Shown: positions 44,892 to 57,240, counted from the first letter of the stretch. The stretch: 64,000 bases of DNA from Dichomitus squalens LYAD-421 SS1 (GCF_000275845.1 NW_006766887.1:340090-404089); one strand, 5' to 3'. Notes: a model not told the origin generated them from the letters alone. Numbers and translations: made by a program.

Positions 44892-45736
44892 ACGGCATGT
44901 CAGTGCATCTGAGACCTTGCTCGCGCTCCAAGAGTTCCTCAAAGTAATTAATGTTGACATCTCGGAGGCGTGTCGCCGGGCAAAGTACTGTTGCCAGATG
45001 AGAGGCACCATTGAGACGTGATCCGGGCTGGTCAACGCCCATGTTCTCGTCTTCGAAGTCATCTTCTGAATCGGTGTCGTCTGCGTCAATACATGCGAAG
45101 GGGTGGAAGTTCGACGCTGAGGCGTATCTGCCTGAGGTGGGGCACGAGTGGTGAGGTCTCGAAGCATGAAGCGGCAGAAGGATTAGAGAGCCCTCTCGCT
45201 CGTAATTGGGACCCCGAGGCGGAGAAGGCGGATCCACTGGCATGTGACAGAGTCTGGCAAGTTCTCATCAATGCCATAGTGTCACATCACTCCTGGAGAA
45301 TGTCGTAGACTCTGGAGAGGACGCGGGGAATGTTCCAACTAGTGGGTTTCGCGTTGAATCTCGTCCTGTTGAACAGCGGTGGTCTGAAGTCAGTACTGTT
45401 AGAATCACACCCATTTGTCTCATGTGGGACATGCACCAGACAGTGCCAAACGCCTGTCATGGGAACAGGGATAGGCATGTCGGGTCAAGGGATTGGCGGC
45501 GGGCCGCTCGACATTTCTGTCTGCGCTCACCGCATTCTGAGGCAGGCTGCGTCCTGACAATGTATAAGAGCAAAAATGACTGTCATATCTGGTGCAATGG
45601 CCGGTAGCACGATCTGACAACATATATAACACAAAGGGGAGAGACGAGTGGCGCTGCCTCGAGCCTATTGTCGCCTACAGGATAGTCTCAAGCTTATATA
45701 GCGACCAACAATGCACTCAACATGCACACGAGCAAA

Positions 45737-47394
45737 TCAGGCAGCATTCTTCTTTTCCTGATACGCTTTCAACCTGTAAAGATGTTTCTCAGTTTTGTCT
45801 CCTTCGTCATATACCCCAGTGTAGACTCACCTCTGATAATCTCTGTCAACCTTCGCCTTGATATCCTTCTCACCACTAACCCCTTCGCCACCTCCCGCCT
45901 TCTTTTTGTCCTTCTTCGCTTTCCTCTTCTTGGCCTTTTCGGCCTCCTCGCTCGCTGCCAACAGCTCCTTGATCGAGGGTATCGCTGATGACGAGAGCGG
46001 CTGCAACCGTATAGGCCGTTCCTCCTCCATCTCGCCATCCTCCTCGTCAGATGGTGGATGGAGAGGGACCTCAGGTCTTCTCTGCGGAGATTCCGAACGG
46101 GCTGTAGACGTGCCCTCGCGTGCAGGCGACGGAGGAGACGTGGGTTCTCGTTCGTCGTCGGAAGTCGCGAGCCACTTCCCGGGTCGCAGCGGTCCGCTGT
46201 CGTGCACTTCGCCGTCCTCCTCGTCTTGTGGTTTTCGTTCTGAGGGGCGAGTAGCTCCTTCGTCGTCACTGGCTTCGTCGTCGTCGCTTAGGTCGACGCC
46301 AGTGTATTCACCTGCGTCGGCGAATATGTCGAAGTCCTCGTCTACGGGCTCTGGTTCCGGTTCTCCCGCAGGCGGCGGTTTGGAAGGTGGTACGGCGGAG
46401 GGTCCTGCAACAGATCGCTCTTCCTGTATAGAGGTTGCAGAGACTGGGGGCGCAGCAGCAGCCGGTCCCGCCGACGTTTCCGTCGTCACCTTCCGCTTCT
46501 TCTTCCGCTCCCCGTTCTCCTCCACCTCCCCAGCCTTCACCTTCTTCTTCCGCTTCACCTTCCCGTCGCCCGTGCTGATACTCCCGACTGGTTTGAATCC
46601 TATGGGCTTGAACTTGCCCGCCTTCTTCGCTTCCTCGAGAGCTTTGTCTGCGACCGAGGGTTGCGCCGCAGACGCACTGGTCGTACCTCGCTTGCTCTTG
46701 AGGTCACGAAGGATCTCCTCGCGCGTGCGTTTCTTGGGCTGCGCAGACGACTCTTCGAAAGCCTGCTCAAGGAAGACGTCCTCGGTCACTGCAGCTTCGG
46801 CGGCGGCCCGCGCGCGATTCTGCTCGAGTAGCGCGAAGTCGAGGCCTTTGACTAGCACAGTATGTTGGCTGTCTCCACCTAGGTACTTGCGCTGCTCCTC
46901 CACCTTGTACAGACAATGGGCGAGTAAGACATGATGTGGTCCGGGACCTGGGGACAAGACGTACAGCTAGTCGATCTGCGTTCTCCGCAGCCCGACGCTC
47001 GAAATCCTCCGCCAAGGCCTCAACCTGTAAGAAAGTTGAATCATGAAAAATTGGACTTGTCTCCTAAGAGAATGCACAAAACTGTGCCGAGCCTCCGACA
47101 CATCGACCCAACAGCCGCAGAAACAAAAACCATGGGAGGGGCACGTACCTGTGCGTAATCATTGTTGGTCCCCAGTCTCCGCTCAGTAGCACGGTCGCGA
47201 TACGCCTCCCCCTTCGCACCCTTCTTCAGCGTTCGTGGTTTGAATGCTGGCTGGGAAGCATCAACGGTCTTTGCCTTCTTCTTGCCCGCGGTGGCGGTCG
47301 CAAGCAGAGAACCTCGGACGTGCGCAGCGGTATTGCTGGGAGGAGAAGCAGCGGATGGCTTTTGTAGTAACTGACGGAAGGAGTCTTGGTCCAT
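45737..47394 (-). CDS. RED: RED/IK-family spliceosomal protein
   Basis: Four exons, 47394-47149, 47024-46965, 46903-45831, 45773-45737, giving 471 aa. RED (IK, Smu-2) joins the spliceosomal B complex with Smu1. The RED_N domain (PF07808) is clear: FRQLLQKPSAASPPSN at the start, KGEAYRDRATERRLGTNNDY, then YLGGDSQHTVLVKGLDFALL followed by EQNRARAAAE. The middle is Lys-rich and Asp/Glu-rich with likely nuclear signals (KRKKKVK, RKKKRK). The conserved C-terminal DRDYQR continues through a 37-nt last exon to LKAYQEKKNAA. The acceptor before exon 3 reads tacaag, lacking the usual pyrimidine; it is fixed by phase and by the VEEQRKYLGGD family text. Animal RED is longer because of RE/RD repeats that are absent here. 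Confidence 0.88.
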
Positions 47395-47831
47395 TGGGGT
47401 AGGTCGCGCGTCGAAAGCCAGGCGAAGTCACAGCCAATATCCTCCAGACTACAGGGTGGACGACCACTCCAGCCACAATGCACTCTCGGCGCTAGTGAAC
47501 AGTTTCCTGCCGGGTTCCCGCGCCGGTGCAGCGCCTCTCCTCGATGTCAATTCTGCCAGTGGACATCGGACAGGACAGCTGGACTTGTGAAAACGCCAAT
47601 ATGTATGTATGTATGTATGTATACGCTCCGTCTCTCGTGGCGTGAAGGCTAGGTTACAGTCAGGGAGGAGCTCAATGTACAACAGATTTGGTTATCTGCA
47701 TGTCTGCAGCCGCCGGGGTATAACTATAAGTACAAGCATCACGAACATCACGGAGCACTACACGGATTCGTTCAAAAAAGTCATCTCTACCACAATGTTG
47801 GACACCAACTCCCTCCCTTGAACTACCACAT
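47395..47831. other. Intergenic spacer with small microsatellite
   Basis: Between the 5' end of RED and the 3' end of the double-BTB gene. Holds a (GTAT)n tract of about five units at 47600-47620. No gene. Confidence 0.5.
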
Positions 47832-49605
47832 CTAAGCGGCGTCAATGAACTTAGTCTCAAACACAACCTGCGTTGGCCGTAAGAGAAGTCCGGGGCAGCA
47901 TTGCACAATATGCACCACTTACGTTGGAGACAGCTTTGTCAATGGTTTCACCATATTGCTTGAGGAACGCAAAACCCCATGTCAAACGCTCAACCTCGGA
48001 GCAAGGGGGGACTTGGATATTGGTAGAACAGTGACACTTGAAGGATACCAGTTTCTTGAGAAACGCTTGCCCAGCAGGTGACGTTGCAGCAATCGAGCTG
48101 CCGAGAGGCTTGTCCCTCACTGCGGCAGTCACCTCGCTGAGAAGATTCCTCAGTGCTTCCGGAGGGATGGCGTGCAAAGTTACACTTTCCCGGAAATATG
48201 CCTTGCGGGAGCGATTCAGCCATGGGGAGGCGCACGATGTGGCCGGTAATGACTGGACAGTGATGCCAGAGGTGGCTGCTTTGACGCACTGGTTAACGTA
48301 AAGCAACAGTCGATAGTAAGCAGCGTTGGGTATTGTCTCCATGCTGGGGATATATAGAGAATGGATCGAGTTCACAGTCTGAGAATGCTGGATGAGCCCG
48401 CGAGCACTCTCCAGCACCTCGTCCTTCCAGCGATACTCGACGGCTGCGAAGTAGAATCGAAGAGGGTCCAGATGTGCCATCAACTTCCACTGGCCCCTCA
48501 TGGCCGCTTCAGCCCCCTTGAGCTGATACTTCCGGACGGCAGAGAGCACGGCAAGAAAATGCTTGGGATCGTGTATGTCGTTCGCGCTACTGTGCTGGAT
48601 GGGGTAGCAATGCCGAAGAATGTCCCTCACGACCAGGACACTCTCCGGCATTTTGTAGATAGGCACCGGGATTGATCCAGTATGGACCGCGACATCATTG
48701 TCGGCCACGCTTTCAAGCATGGAGAGCATTGTCGGAGACGCCAGTGTAAGAAGCACGCGATGGACGTAGAATTCGTGGTTGTCGGAGCTCCTGATGATCA
48801 CATCAGAGGCAAGGATGGGGTCCGATGAGACGACAAATGTGGTCTCGATGTCGCCTCGCCGAAACTTGGCACCGGTTTGCCGGTCGTCCGTCTCATTTGC
48901 ATTCCGGCGAAGTGGTGTGAAGCCCGAGAAGACGGCTTCCAGATTGGACAAAGACGATGATGTACGTGAGCGTTCGTAATCGCGCTGGAGGGCAAGTAGA
49001 CGGTGATAAGCGCCAGCCGGGATCGCGTCGAGCTCTGGACAGGTGCCAGTAACGCGCGATTTGCGCACAGCGAGTTCAGCTGCCATTTTCGCCTCGTCCG
49101 CCATATGGAATAGGCATGCGATCGCGAAAACGCGAAGAGGGTCGTCCTGCAGGAAAGACGACTCGGTCAATTTCTTGCGTGCCAGCGCGATGACGGCAGC
49201 CGCGTCGTACTTGGTCCCTGCGGCGAGCACCGAGTGAAGGTGTTGCAGGGACTTAAATTCGGGGTCAGGGATGGGATAGATGATGCGGAGAAACGTCTCC
49301 ATAGCCTTGCTGTCCTCCGAGATGTCGACATGAGGTCTCGCAACGTCGGTGCCAGCTGGTTGCGGAAAAGAGAACATGTTCTCGAACACCGTCGAGCCTA
49401 GGGAGAGCACGACGCGGTGGACATGAAAGTCGACATTATCTCGAGTACTGATGATGAGATCGGCATCCTCTCTATCAAAGGGAGGCGGAGCCTTGGTAGC
49501 GACTGCTTTCTTTTGCTTGTCATCTGTCGCGGAGACATCGGGAGAGCGCGAAGAAGACATTGAGCGAGTGGGCGTGCCAGTTGCTTCAACCTTCAGTGTC
49601 AACAT
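47832..49605 (-). CDS. Double BTB/POZ-domain protein
   Basis: Two exons, 49605-47923 and 47867-47832 (36 nt), giving 572 aa. BTB domains dimerise and often link substrates to Cul3 ligases; this fungal group is uncharacterised. The first domain starts about residue 45: DADLIISTRDNVDFHVHRVV then LSLGSTVFENMFSFPQ. The second starts about residue 270: ASDVIIRSSDNHEFYVHRVL then LTLASPTMLSMLE. Each is followed by helical text such as LRIIYPIPDPEFKSL and ILRHCYPIQHSSAND. The pair suggests internal duplication. The start at 49605 was used because the longer frame begins with a non-ATG codon; 49560 is another option. The last exon ends VVFETKFIDAA. Confidence 0.85.
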
Positions 49606-50795
49606 AAGCCAAAATCTTCGTGCAAAAATGTTGATACCCACCGCCAAAGTTCAGTATGCTGGTACAACAAACCGCGTGTACAAAAGGCGGCTGGTCCTGT
49701 GAGGGATTCGTGGGAGGAGCAGCGAACGATCGCACTATATAAGTACCATGCTACCGCAGCACATTTAATCGAGAATCACGTTCGCACGGAAACATACCTC
49801 TAAGTACCGAATGACTATAGATCTACGAAAGTTCACAATATTTTCGATAACTCTTATCGCCATCGCAGCTTTCCAACGCATGTCGAGCATCCGGCGGACC
49901 GCAGCTCAAAGACGTATTCCGACGATTCGAGGCGGTCATTAATCTGAGTCCCACCCACTGATTGACTGAGGCGACTGGCTCAGAGCGACTGTCGACCCAA
50001 ATGTGCGTTGCATCGTACACGAGCGCAGGACGTTTCAAGCCTTCCTTCGAATATACATTCTTCTCTTCTACTTAATAACTGCCACCCCCTTCTTTGCTTG
50101 TATGTACGGAACACGAGGATATATAGGACACGGATGATGAGCGCGCTAGTAAGATGAGGGGAAGCGGGAGAGGGAATGATACAGACGTGGTGACGGACAA
50201 CGACGTGAACGCTGCGAACGAGACGCAAGAGCCAACCGGGGCGAGCCAAGGGAAGACGCGGGAGACGCAGGAGGACACACAGGACGCACGTACGTGGAGA
50301 CGCAATCGCTGCGGCGCCCGGGCGCGGGTGTACGGTAGGTCTGAAGACGGATGGATGAGGTCCGATGCGAACGTGGTACACGTGCGGGGATATAAGGGAG
50401 TGTAAGGGGCGATTAGGAGAACATGGAGTACACTGAGCGAGAAGCCCGGCACGCCGGGCGTATGCACGAACGGCACATCAGTGCGCATATATAGTAGAGG
50501 GTCCGGAAGCGGAAGAGGGACTGTGGAGGACAATGGAGAGCGGCCAAGGCTAGTCGTTATGCAGGAGCGAGAAACGATGTAGTGTCAGTCTGTGCTCCCC
50601 GTCTGTGCTCCGAGGAGGCATCTCGGTATCTTAGTCGTCTGTCTGGACTCTTCAGGTGATGGCATGTCGCGCAGCAAGACGAAGGTGTTGGATGGAGTGT
50701 GGTCGTGCATGAGGACAAGCGTATGGGTGAATAGAAGGATGGGAGGCGTAGAGGTGATGGGAAGTAAGGGCACGGAGAGCATGGCATGTTCATGC
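49606..50795. other. Intergenic stretch of about 1.2 kb
   Basis: Promoter side of the double-BTB gene and 3' flank of PP2A-B55. A 153-codon low-complexity minus frame (50533-50072) is not supported as a gene. Confidence 0.4.
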
Positions 50796-52622
50796 TCATG
50801 CCGCACTGTACAAGAAGAGGTTGTTCGTTGCGGCGATCTGGAAGAGTGCAGGCCGTCGTGAGCAATTGAGTAAACAGGTGTCTCATAGTAATTTACTCGC
50901 CGCTATGGTGTTTTCCCGCGGATGCCAGCTCGCGTGCAAGATCTTCTTGTTGAAGTCCAGCGTCTCTGATGCCATATTCTCCCTCATTCCAGTTGGCCGT
51001 CCGTTCTTCAAGCCTCCCTTGTTGCCCGGCAGAGGACCTCCGATCTTCTTCGCTTTGAACGCCGACTTGTCCGCCTGAAGCACGACGTCATTCAGGGTCT
51101 CGACATCAAATATCCGGAAGTAGTTGTGGTATGACCCGGTGAGAACGTGCCTGCGAAAGGAGATCACAGTAAGTAACCATAGACGTCATACGACCCACTC
51201 GCCAACGAAGTAGCACCCGGAGCACACGAATTTCGAACTCACTTGTCATCGCCACTCCATATGCACTCAAACTTGTCGAAGATGCAGTCGTTCTCGTACA
51301 GATCGCACAGCTTTCCCCGGAGGTGGTCATGAATGGGGATCGTCTTCAATGGCCGGTTCTCCATGTTGATATCCCAGATCTTGAGGTTGAGATAGTCGCG
51401 CGACAGAATGTATCGACCGTCATGGCTGAATTTCACGTCGGATATGGACGAGATGATCTCGGAGAAGAAAGACCGGTTTGTTGGGTCCTCCTCTTCCTCA
51501 AACACTAGATGTAGGGCACCGCCACAAGCCTAGGTCAGCATCAGACGCGATACAGGAGTGATGTCACGTACTCTTTGCGTGCTTGTCACACAGGGCAGAG
51601 TCTCGCATGTCCGCGAGCTTGATGTTACTCTTCGAGCTGCTGTACATAAACAAGTTGCACTGCGTGGGATGGAACTCGGCCGCAGTGATGACCTCTGTGA
51701 GCTCCTCCATGTTCGCGGGTTTGATATCGACAATGTCTTCGGGAGCGTTAAGTCCTCTGTCAAAGGAGCTGTACGAACGGGCACTCACTAAAGCTACGGT
51801 CGCTGATATCCAAGTTCCAGAGATTAATCCGGAGGTCGTCCGCCGAGATATATGTCTCCTGGTCAGAGTTTACCGAGATGGAGTGGATGTGGTATGCATG
51901 TGCGTTCGAGTACACTTTGCGGGGTACTGCAGCAATGATGTTGTCTTGCTGGGTCATGCGGGGAAGTCTCAGGTGTTGTGAGGATATGGGGGCGGGTAGC
52001 GATCTCTGGCCATCGAGCAGATTGCTCTCCGACAACACTCGTAACTGCTTCTCAAACACTTTCCATAGCTTGATCGTTTTGTCTGAGACGGATAAACATC
52101 AGACTAGGATGTACCAGTAGCGTCCTGGGACCACGCACCGTTGGTGGATAGCAGGAAGTGTGCGGAGTTCTGTCGTTTGCACCACTTGATCTTATTGATC
52201 TTCTCCTCGATCTCCAACGACTTGAGATAGTCGAACTCTGGTTCGTGCGACTGGAACTCGGTGTAAAACTTGTATTCGCAATTCTTTTTCTGGGACGGAA
52301 CACGAGCGCGGGAGGGTCAGCATGCCGCAATCGCGACAGCAATCAGAGTGACGGGCAAGGCGCGCGGCGCACCATCTCATTGCGCTCGAACAGGACGACA
52401 CGGCCTCCCTTGTCACCGGTGGCAAGGTAGTTGCCTGTCGAGTCGAACTCGACGGTTGAGATAATATCGGCTGTGAGGCGAGATACACGAGACGTTAAGC
52501 GGGGGATTCGGTGGCTCCCGACGGGCGCGCGACATACCTTCTGTGATGTCCTCGACGTCGCCCTTGTCGCCGAAGCATTGCGCAAACCGCCATCCTCCTG
52601 AACTGGACGCGTCCTGATCCAT
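50796..52622 (-). CDS. CDC55: Protein phosphatase 2A regulatory subunit B (B55/Cdc55)
   Basis: Eight exons: 52622-52538, 52470-52373, 52289-52139, 52082-51789, 51736-51572, 51504-51243, 51150-50901, 50837-50796, giving 448 aa, the standard B55 length. B55 is a seven-blade WD40 propeller that directs PP2A to mitotic and signalling substrates. Diagnostic text: [120 protein letters not shown]. The last intron (50900-50838) begins gcgagt, a GC-AG intron, and leads to [13 protein letters not shown]. The acceptor of exon 5 reads cgaag; the nearer cag gives a wrong frame. Head-to-head with COX9. Confidence 0.95.
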
Positions 52623-52999
52623 GATCGAGTGGGGGAAGAGTATCGTACGATGGGGAGTGTGGAGTGGGGTACTCGGTGGACTCAGGTGCGTAGTTAGCAG
52701 ACAAGGGTTCGTGAGACGGACACAGCGGAGAAATGGGCGTGTGTGGGGTGGCGTGCGGAGGGTGCGTGGTCTGGGATGCGAGAGACTCTGCGGGGCGATG
52801 GTACCGTGACGGAGTCGATCAAGAGGGCGAGCGGGGACTGGAGCAGTGGCCAGCCCAGGCAGTCCACGATGGGCCCGCCTCCCTGTTGACGCGTGTTTGG
52901 CTCGTGGCTCTCCCTCTCTTCGGCGTCTCGCTCGTGTTCCTCATCCCGACTTTGCCCTCGCCGTCGTCGTCGTCCCTTCCCCGACACCAAAACACTACC
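52623..52999. promoter_or_regulatory. Divergent promoter region PP2A-B55 / COX9
   Basis: 377 bp between opposite start codons. Plus-strand sequence near 52950-52990 is pyrimidine- and CGTC-rich. No specific factor site recognised. Confidence 0.4.
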
Positions 53000-53350
53000 A
53001 TGTCCATCGCACCCATCACCGGAAAGCTCAGGAAGCGCTTCTGGCTTGACCTCACCACTGCCCTCGGCCTCGGTGTCAGCGCGGGCTACGCATTCTGGTC
53101 AGTCGCATTCGCAATTCTGCCCTTCACGCGTCATGCGAACTCACCACTCTGTAACAGGTATGGCGTACATCTCAAGCGTGGTGAGCATCCCGTACATCTT
53201 GCAGATCCTCACTAGCGTGACGCTGCACATTCGCACATCCTCCAAGTTGATCACCCGTTGTGTCTGACTATCAATCTCCCATTTACAGTTCAGCAACAGG
53301 AGGAGTACTACCTTAAGCTTGAGCGCGCCAAGCAGCAGGAGTCGCAATGA
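53000..53350 (+). CDS. COX9: Cytochrome c oxidase subunit VIIa (Cox9)
   Basis: Three exons, 53000-53097, 53158-53180 (23 nt) and 53289-53350, giving 60 aa. Cox9 is a small single-helix subunit of mitochondrial complex IV. The protein starts MSIAPITGKLRKRFWLDLTT, very close to yeast Cox9 (MTIAPITG...), has one hydrophobic helix (ALGLGVSAGYAFWYG) and a charged C-terminal tail VQQQEEYYLKLERAKQQESQ. No cleavable presequence is evident, as in yeast. All junctions are canonical and keep phase; the 23-nt middle exon is essential. 3' end faces the ER J-protein gene, 288 bp away. Confidence 0.92.
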
Positions 53351-53638
53351 ACCTGGGATAGTAATGTAACCCATTCGCAATCTCATTGCTTGCCACCGTC
53401 CCCACCATGAGCGATTGCGAAACACTGCGGTATCACACGCGTCTATGCCGAGTCGCGACCGCCTTCTGGACCGGACCCGGCGCGTCATGTATCTGCTATC
53501 CAACCTCAAATAGAACAAGAACGCATAGAAAGGAATAAATACACGATTGGAAAGTGTATCCTGAGGGCCTGTGTCAGAAGTCATACAATATGTGCCTTAT
53601 CCCGTCAGTGCGCATGGGGTGATGATGACATGGTACTG

Positions 53639-55177
53639 CTACTTCAACAAACCCAGCTCCCGTAGCCTATTGCAACTCTCTATGGGCTCCGCTTCGATCT
53701 TCTTCACCTTCTCCCAGTCTGTACCAATCCCAAAGACACCGACCTCCTGCTCTTTCCTCCTCTGCTTGTGGTCTATCGCTCGCTGACATTGCACGAACAA
53801 GTCGTTCGTATACGCGCGCTCGATGTTGGTCTCGAACTGGCGGAGCTTTGGTCCCGGCTGATTATCACTGCGTGCTAGTTCGGCGGCGATGGGATGTCCT
53901 GAGAACTCCGCAGCGTTGACATGGTATTTCACGTTGAGGCCGCCGGTCGTACGCTCGACGTTGTATCGCGCAGAGGGAGAGAAAGAGAAGCGAGGATCGG
54001 GTGTCGGTGGTGTGCTGAACAGACTGGGGAGAGCATTGAGAAGGGAGAAAGCGAAGAGGAGGAACAGAGGCATGAGCTGCATCCACATCGAGCGGGGCTC
54101 TTCTTGCCGCTGCTCATTTCTTCTTGGGTTCGCACGCATACGGGTTGTCCGGAATCCATCAGGACCAAACGTCGCAGTGAACACTAGATGCAGACGTCAA
54201 AATGAGATACGAAAGGAAGATGAGGTTCGCGCTCACTTGGTCCGCCAAACGGCCCACCGCCGAACGATCCGCCGTTCATTTGCATACCACCACCACCGAA
54301 GAACATGTTGAACAAGTCTTCGGGGCTGATCTCGCTTTCGAACGCCTGGCCACCGCCGCCACCGAATCCACCTCGAGCGAACGAGGGACCTGACGAGGAC
54401 ATGCCACTGAATCTTGACTCCGGATCGGACCCATGCTGATCGTACGCCGCTCGTTTCTGAGGATCTAAGGAGTCGTGTAAACGAGGCGTTCGACGCGGAG
54501 TTCCTAAGGAGTTGCTCACCTGACAGAACTTGGAAGGCCTTCGAGACCACTGGAGATAGTGATGACTTAGGCTGGCTCGTAGGACGGAGGTATTTGCGGA
54601 TACTCACTCTTGAACGCCTCATCAGCACCTGGTGCGCCATTCTTGTCCGGATGCAACGCCAGAGCGAGCTATACAGCGGATCATGGATATTTCAGCATGC
54701 AGAAAGTCAGAACGGTCCTAAGCTACTGACCTTGCGATAGGCCTTTTTCACTTCTACCTCCTCGCAGTCCCGCTTGAGCTCAAGAATCTCATAGTACTCC
54801 GTCACCTTGCAGGCCCGTACTCGGTTGACGACAGCGAGGTTCTCCGGGGTATAGCTCTTCTTCGACGCACTCCCTCCCGCAGCGTCTCCGTTCGCCTTGC
54901 CATCCGCTGTATGCCTTTGTCGTGCGCCCGCGGCCGACGGGTGCGTCTCCGCCGCGGACGAGCTGGCGCTCGCGCCACCTTGCGACCCAGACGCGCCCGA
55001 TGACTCTGCGTCCTTCGCCTCGGCTTCGACGACCTCGAGGAGCTTTACGGCCTCTGCGGTGGAGAAGAGGGAAATAGATTTCTGGCAGAAGCGCTTGGCG
55101 GAGGCGTAGTTGCCTGCGTTCCGGTGCTTCTGCGCGATCGCGAGGCACTTGAGGGCTTCGTCCTTATTGCTCTCCAT
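53639..55177 (-). CDS. ER-membrane J-domain protein (DNAJB12/14-like)
   Basis: Five exons: 55177-54731, 54668-54608, 54549-54520 (30 nt), 54464-54237, 54183-53639, giving 436 aa. These Hsp40s anchor in the ER membrane and present the J domain to cytosolic Hsp70 for quality control. N-terminal MESNKDEALKCLAIAQKHRN is the conserved helical start. The J domain (about 122-190) has TEYYEILELKRDCEEVEVKK and HPD at residues 155-157 (LALHPDKNGAPGAD). A Gly/Phe region follows (FARGGFGGGGGQAF, EDLFNMFFGGGG). One membrane helix is MWMQLMPLFLLFAFSLLNAL. The C-terminal DUF1977-type region contains NVKYHVNAAEFSGH. Head-to-head with HRT3, 377 bp apart. Confidence 0.92.
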
Positions 55178-55554
55178 TATGGACTGCCGCCAGGTATTAG
55201 GAAGGGGGCCAGGAGCACGCCGATTGGGGGCGTAACGTAGACGGGAGGGGTAGTCCAGGTGTGTCGTGGGTGAAGAGAAGCTGCAGTGACGGAAGGGGGA
55301 GGTACACGTCCCTGGCGCTTGAGCTTCCTGTGAATTGATGCATTGACTTGACTGCTTATATCATGTTATGGATTGTTCGAGTAGTTATGATCTCCTTATA
55401 ATAGCTTGTGGATCTTCTTATTATTTGGTCCAACCCATCATCTATGCGGGTTCTTATAACGCGGAGCCGCTTCCAGCTCTGTAATCAGCTCGTAGGCATA
55501 AGCGCTTAATGGCTTCTAACCGCTTGAATACGTTCCACCATCTTGTCTGCTCCT
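55178..55554. promoter_or_regulatory. Divergent region J-protein / HRT3
   Basis: 377 bp between start codons; AT-rich around 55330-55460 with several TTATAA-like strings. A short upstream exon for HRT3 beginning ATG 55510 is possible but unproven. Confidence 0.4.
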
Positions 55555-57240
55555 ATGCAGGGTTCTGTGAGCGCTGTCGCAGCCGAGGATAACGAGGAAC
55601 TTGCGAGGTTCAGACGACAATGGCTCGAGGAGGTCTGGAGCAAGAAGAAACCTCAGGGGAGCCAAGACGGCGCTGCCGCCTTCACACCCACTAGCACTTC
55701 CGCAGAGCCTGCAACGCAGTCCCCTCCTCAGTCTCCCCCTGCCCACCGGACCACGCACAGGCGGGCATCTCACCACAATGAAGCGACCTCACCTGTACTG
55801 GGCGCGAGGAAGGTCGGGCCAGCAAGTGCCACCGCTCAGTTCGGGCCATCTCTCCAGCGCGCGGTCGAGGTGTACCGGAAGGCCGTCCAGCACGAGCAGA
55901 AGAGCGAGCTCGACGACGCGCTGCGCTTGTATCGCAGCGCATTCAGGATGGACTCCAACGTCGATCGCGCATACCAGCTCTTTGAGGAGGAGCTACATAG
56001 GAAGGCTGCCGCTGCTTCCCCAACCCAGAAGGCGCAGCAGCACAAGAAGACGCCGTCCGGGACCGCCGTCGTGGAGGGGCTGCTGTCGGACATGCAGGCT
56101 TTGGACCTGGGCCCGAGTCGCATCCCTGTCGCCCACGCGTACGGGGAGGGGTTTGTTACCGGGACGCTCGCGAACTTGATCTCGTCATGGCCTCCGGAGC
56201 TCACGTTCGAGCGGGATCCTGAGAGTGAGGAGGAAGGGGTGCCTATCAGGATGCTACCAGACGAGATTCTCATAATTATTTTGAGACGGCTCGACCACTC
56301 CGCATTGGAGCGCTTTGCGAGGGTAAACAGAAAGGCGCGAGTCATTACCTTAGATGCGTCCATCTGGAGGTGAGCCGCACATGCTGTTGCAGTCCGCACG
56401 ACCCCTGATGCTGTCTCTTCAGACCAAGGGTGCAAACGATATACAGGCCGCCGCAGATACCTGACGAGGAAGAGCTCGAGGCGTTGGTTGTGAAGTACAT
56501 GACGGATTACCGACGGATCTACATTGAGCATCCCCGAGTGCGCTACGATGGAGTTTACATCGCTGTCTGTCATTACATGTACGTACTTCGGTCATCAATA
56601 TCATCGGTTCTTTTGGTTGAGATGGACGACTGCGTGTCACAGTCGTAACGGAGTTGGCGAGAATGTTTGGGTCAACGTGCGTACGACCCGTACACACGCG
56701 CTCTGTTATATTGGACCTGACGTGCTTGCGATTTACAGTACAGTCACCTCATCACATACTACCGGTACTTGTACGTCGCCGATGATTCACAACGTCCTCC
56801 ATCGTGCTCACGTGCACGCACTGCAGGAGATTCTACCCGGACGGTCAAGTGCTCTCTTTGCTTGCGAACGAAGAGCATTCTCCCTCTCAAGTCATACCCA
56901 TCCTCAAGCCCACGCTCCGCAAGAAGGTAGGCTCGTCTTCAGCGTCCTGTCGCGCGTGATGTTTCACCGAGTTCCCTTGCAGGGCTTCTTCATCGGCACC
57001 TGGTACCTCGACGGCACAGAGCTCCACATCGACGACCTCCTGCCCAAGGAGCCGACCGCGGCCGAAACACGCTACTCGTTCCAGATGGTCCTCGACCTGC
57101 GCTCGCGCCCGGTCGGCCGCTGGAACCGGCTGGATTTTCGCAGCTACGACTCGGTGCACATCGCCAGCGGCGAGGCGACGCCGCTCGCGCTCAAGAACGA
57201 GAGGTCGTTCTGGTTCTCGAAGGTGCGGTCGTACGTGTAG
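55555..57240 (+). CDS. HRT3: F-box protein Hrt3/Pof7/FBXO9 family
   Basis: Six exons: 55555-56369, 56423-56578, 56643-56676, 56739-56770, 56827-56926, 56983-57240, giving 464 aa. FBXO9/Pof7 are SCF receptors with a TPR/MIT-like N-terminal helix pair. Seen: RAVEVYRKAVQHEQKSELDD followed by ALRLYRSAFRMDSNVDRAYQ; the F-box RMLPDEILIIILRRLDHSAL, ERFARVNRKARVITLDASIW; then the conserved Hrt3 C-terminal part IEHPRVRYDGVYIAVCHY, NGVGENVWVNYSHLITYYRY, LRFYPDGQVLSLL, and ERSFWFSKVRSYV at the end, as in human FBXO9. Small exons of 34 and 32 nt are required for this. The codon before ATG 55555 lies in a pattern like a splice acceptor (tgcag at 55556-55560), so the true start may be upstream. Confidence 0.88.

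Larger units (their letters stand above)
43330..45440 (-). pseudogene. Broken F-box/LRR gene, interrupted by a hAT-like element
   Basis: Reading minus from about 45440, pieces match the intact gene at 26442-28311 in order: IPRVLSRVYDILQE, an in-frame stop, then MALMRTCQTLSHAS (F-box region); NYFEELLEREQGLRC; across the insertion LTCRL / RTTSFGLRALRALSVL; DVHLWYDGMETSPVFFDFLA; SLKKLTVWWADL; LLSAFAKLRHLDLTDYQGIE; and DIHLIPQSLAPLHTVVSG. The element at 44277-44883 splits the gene. Removing it with one target copy restores a continuous frame at the junction, so the insertion fell in a then-aligned coding sequence. Other stops and frame changes show further decay. Confidence 0.75.

Noticed and set aside
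45858..46934. 358-codon plus-strand frame opposite RED
   Set aside because: Ser/Phe-rich low-complexity complement of a Lys/Glu-rich coding exon; the RED domain on the minus strand is certain.
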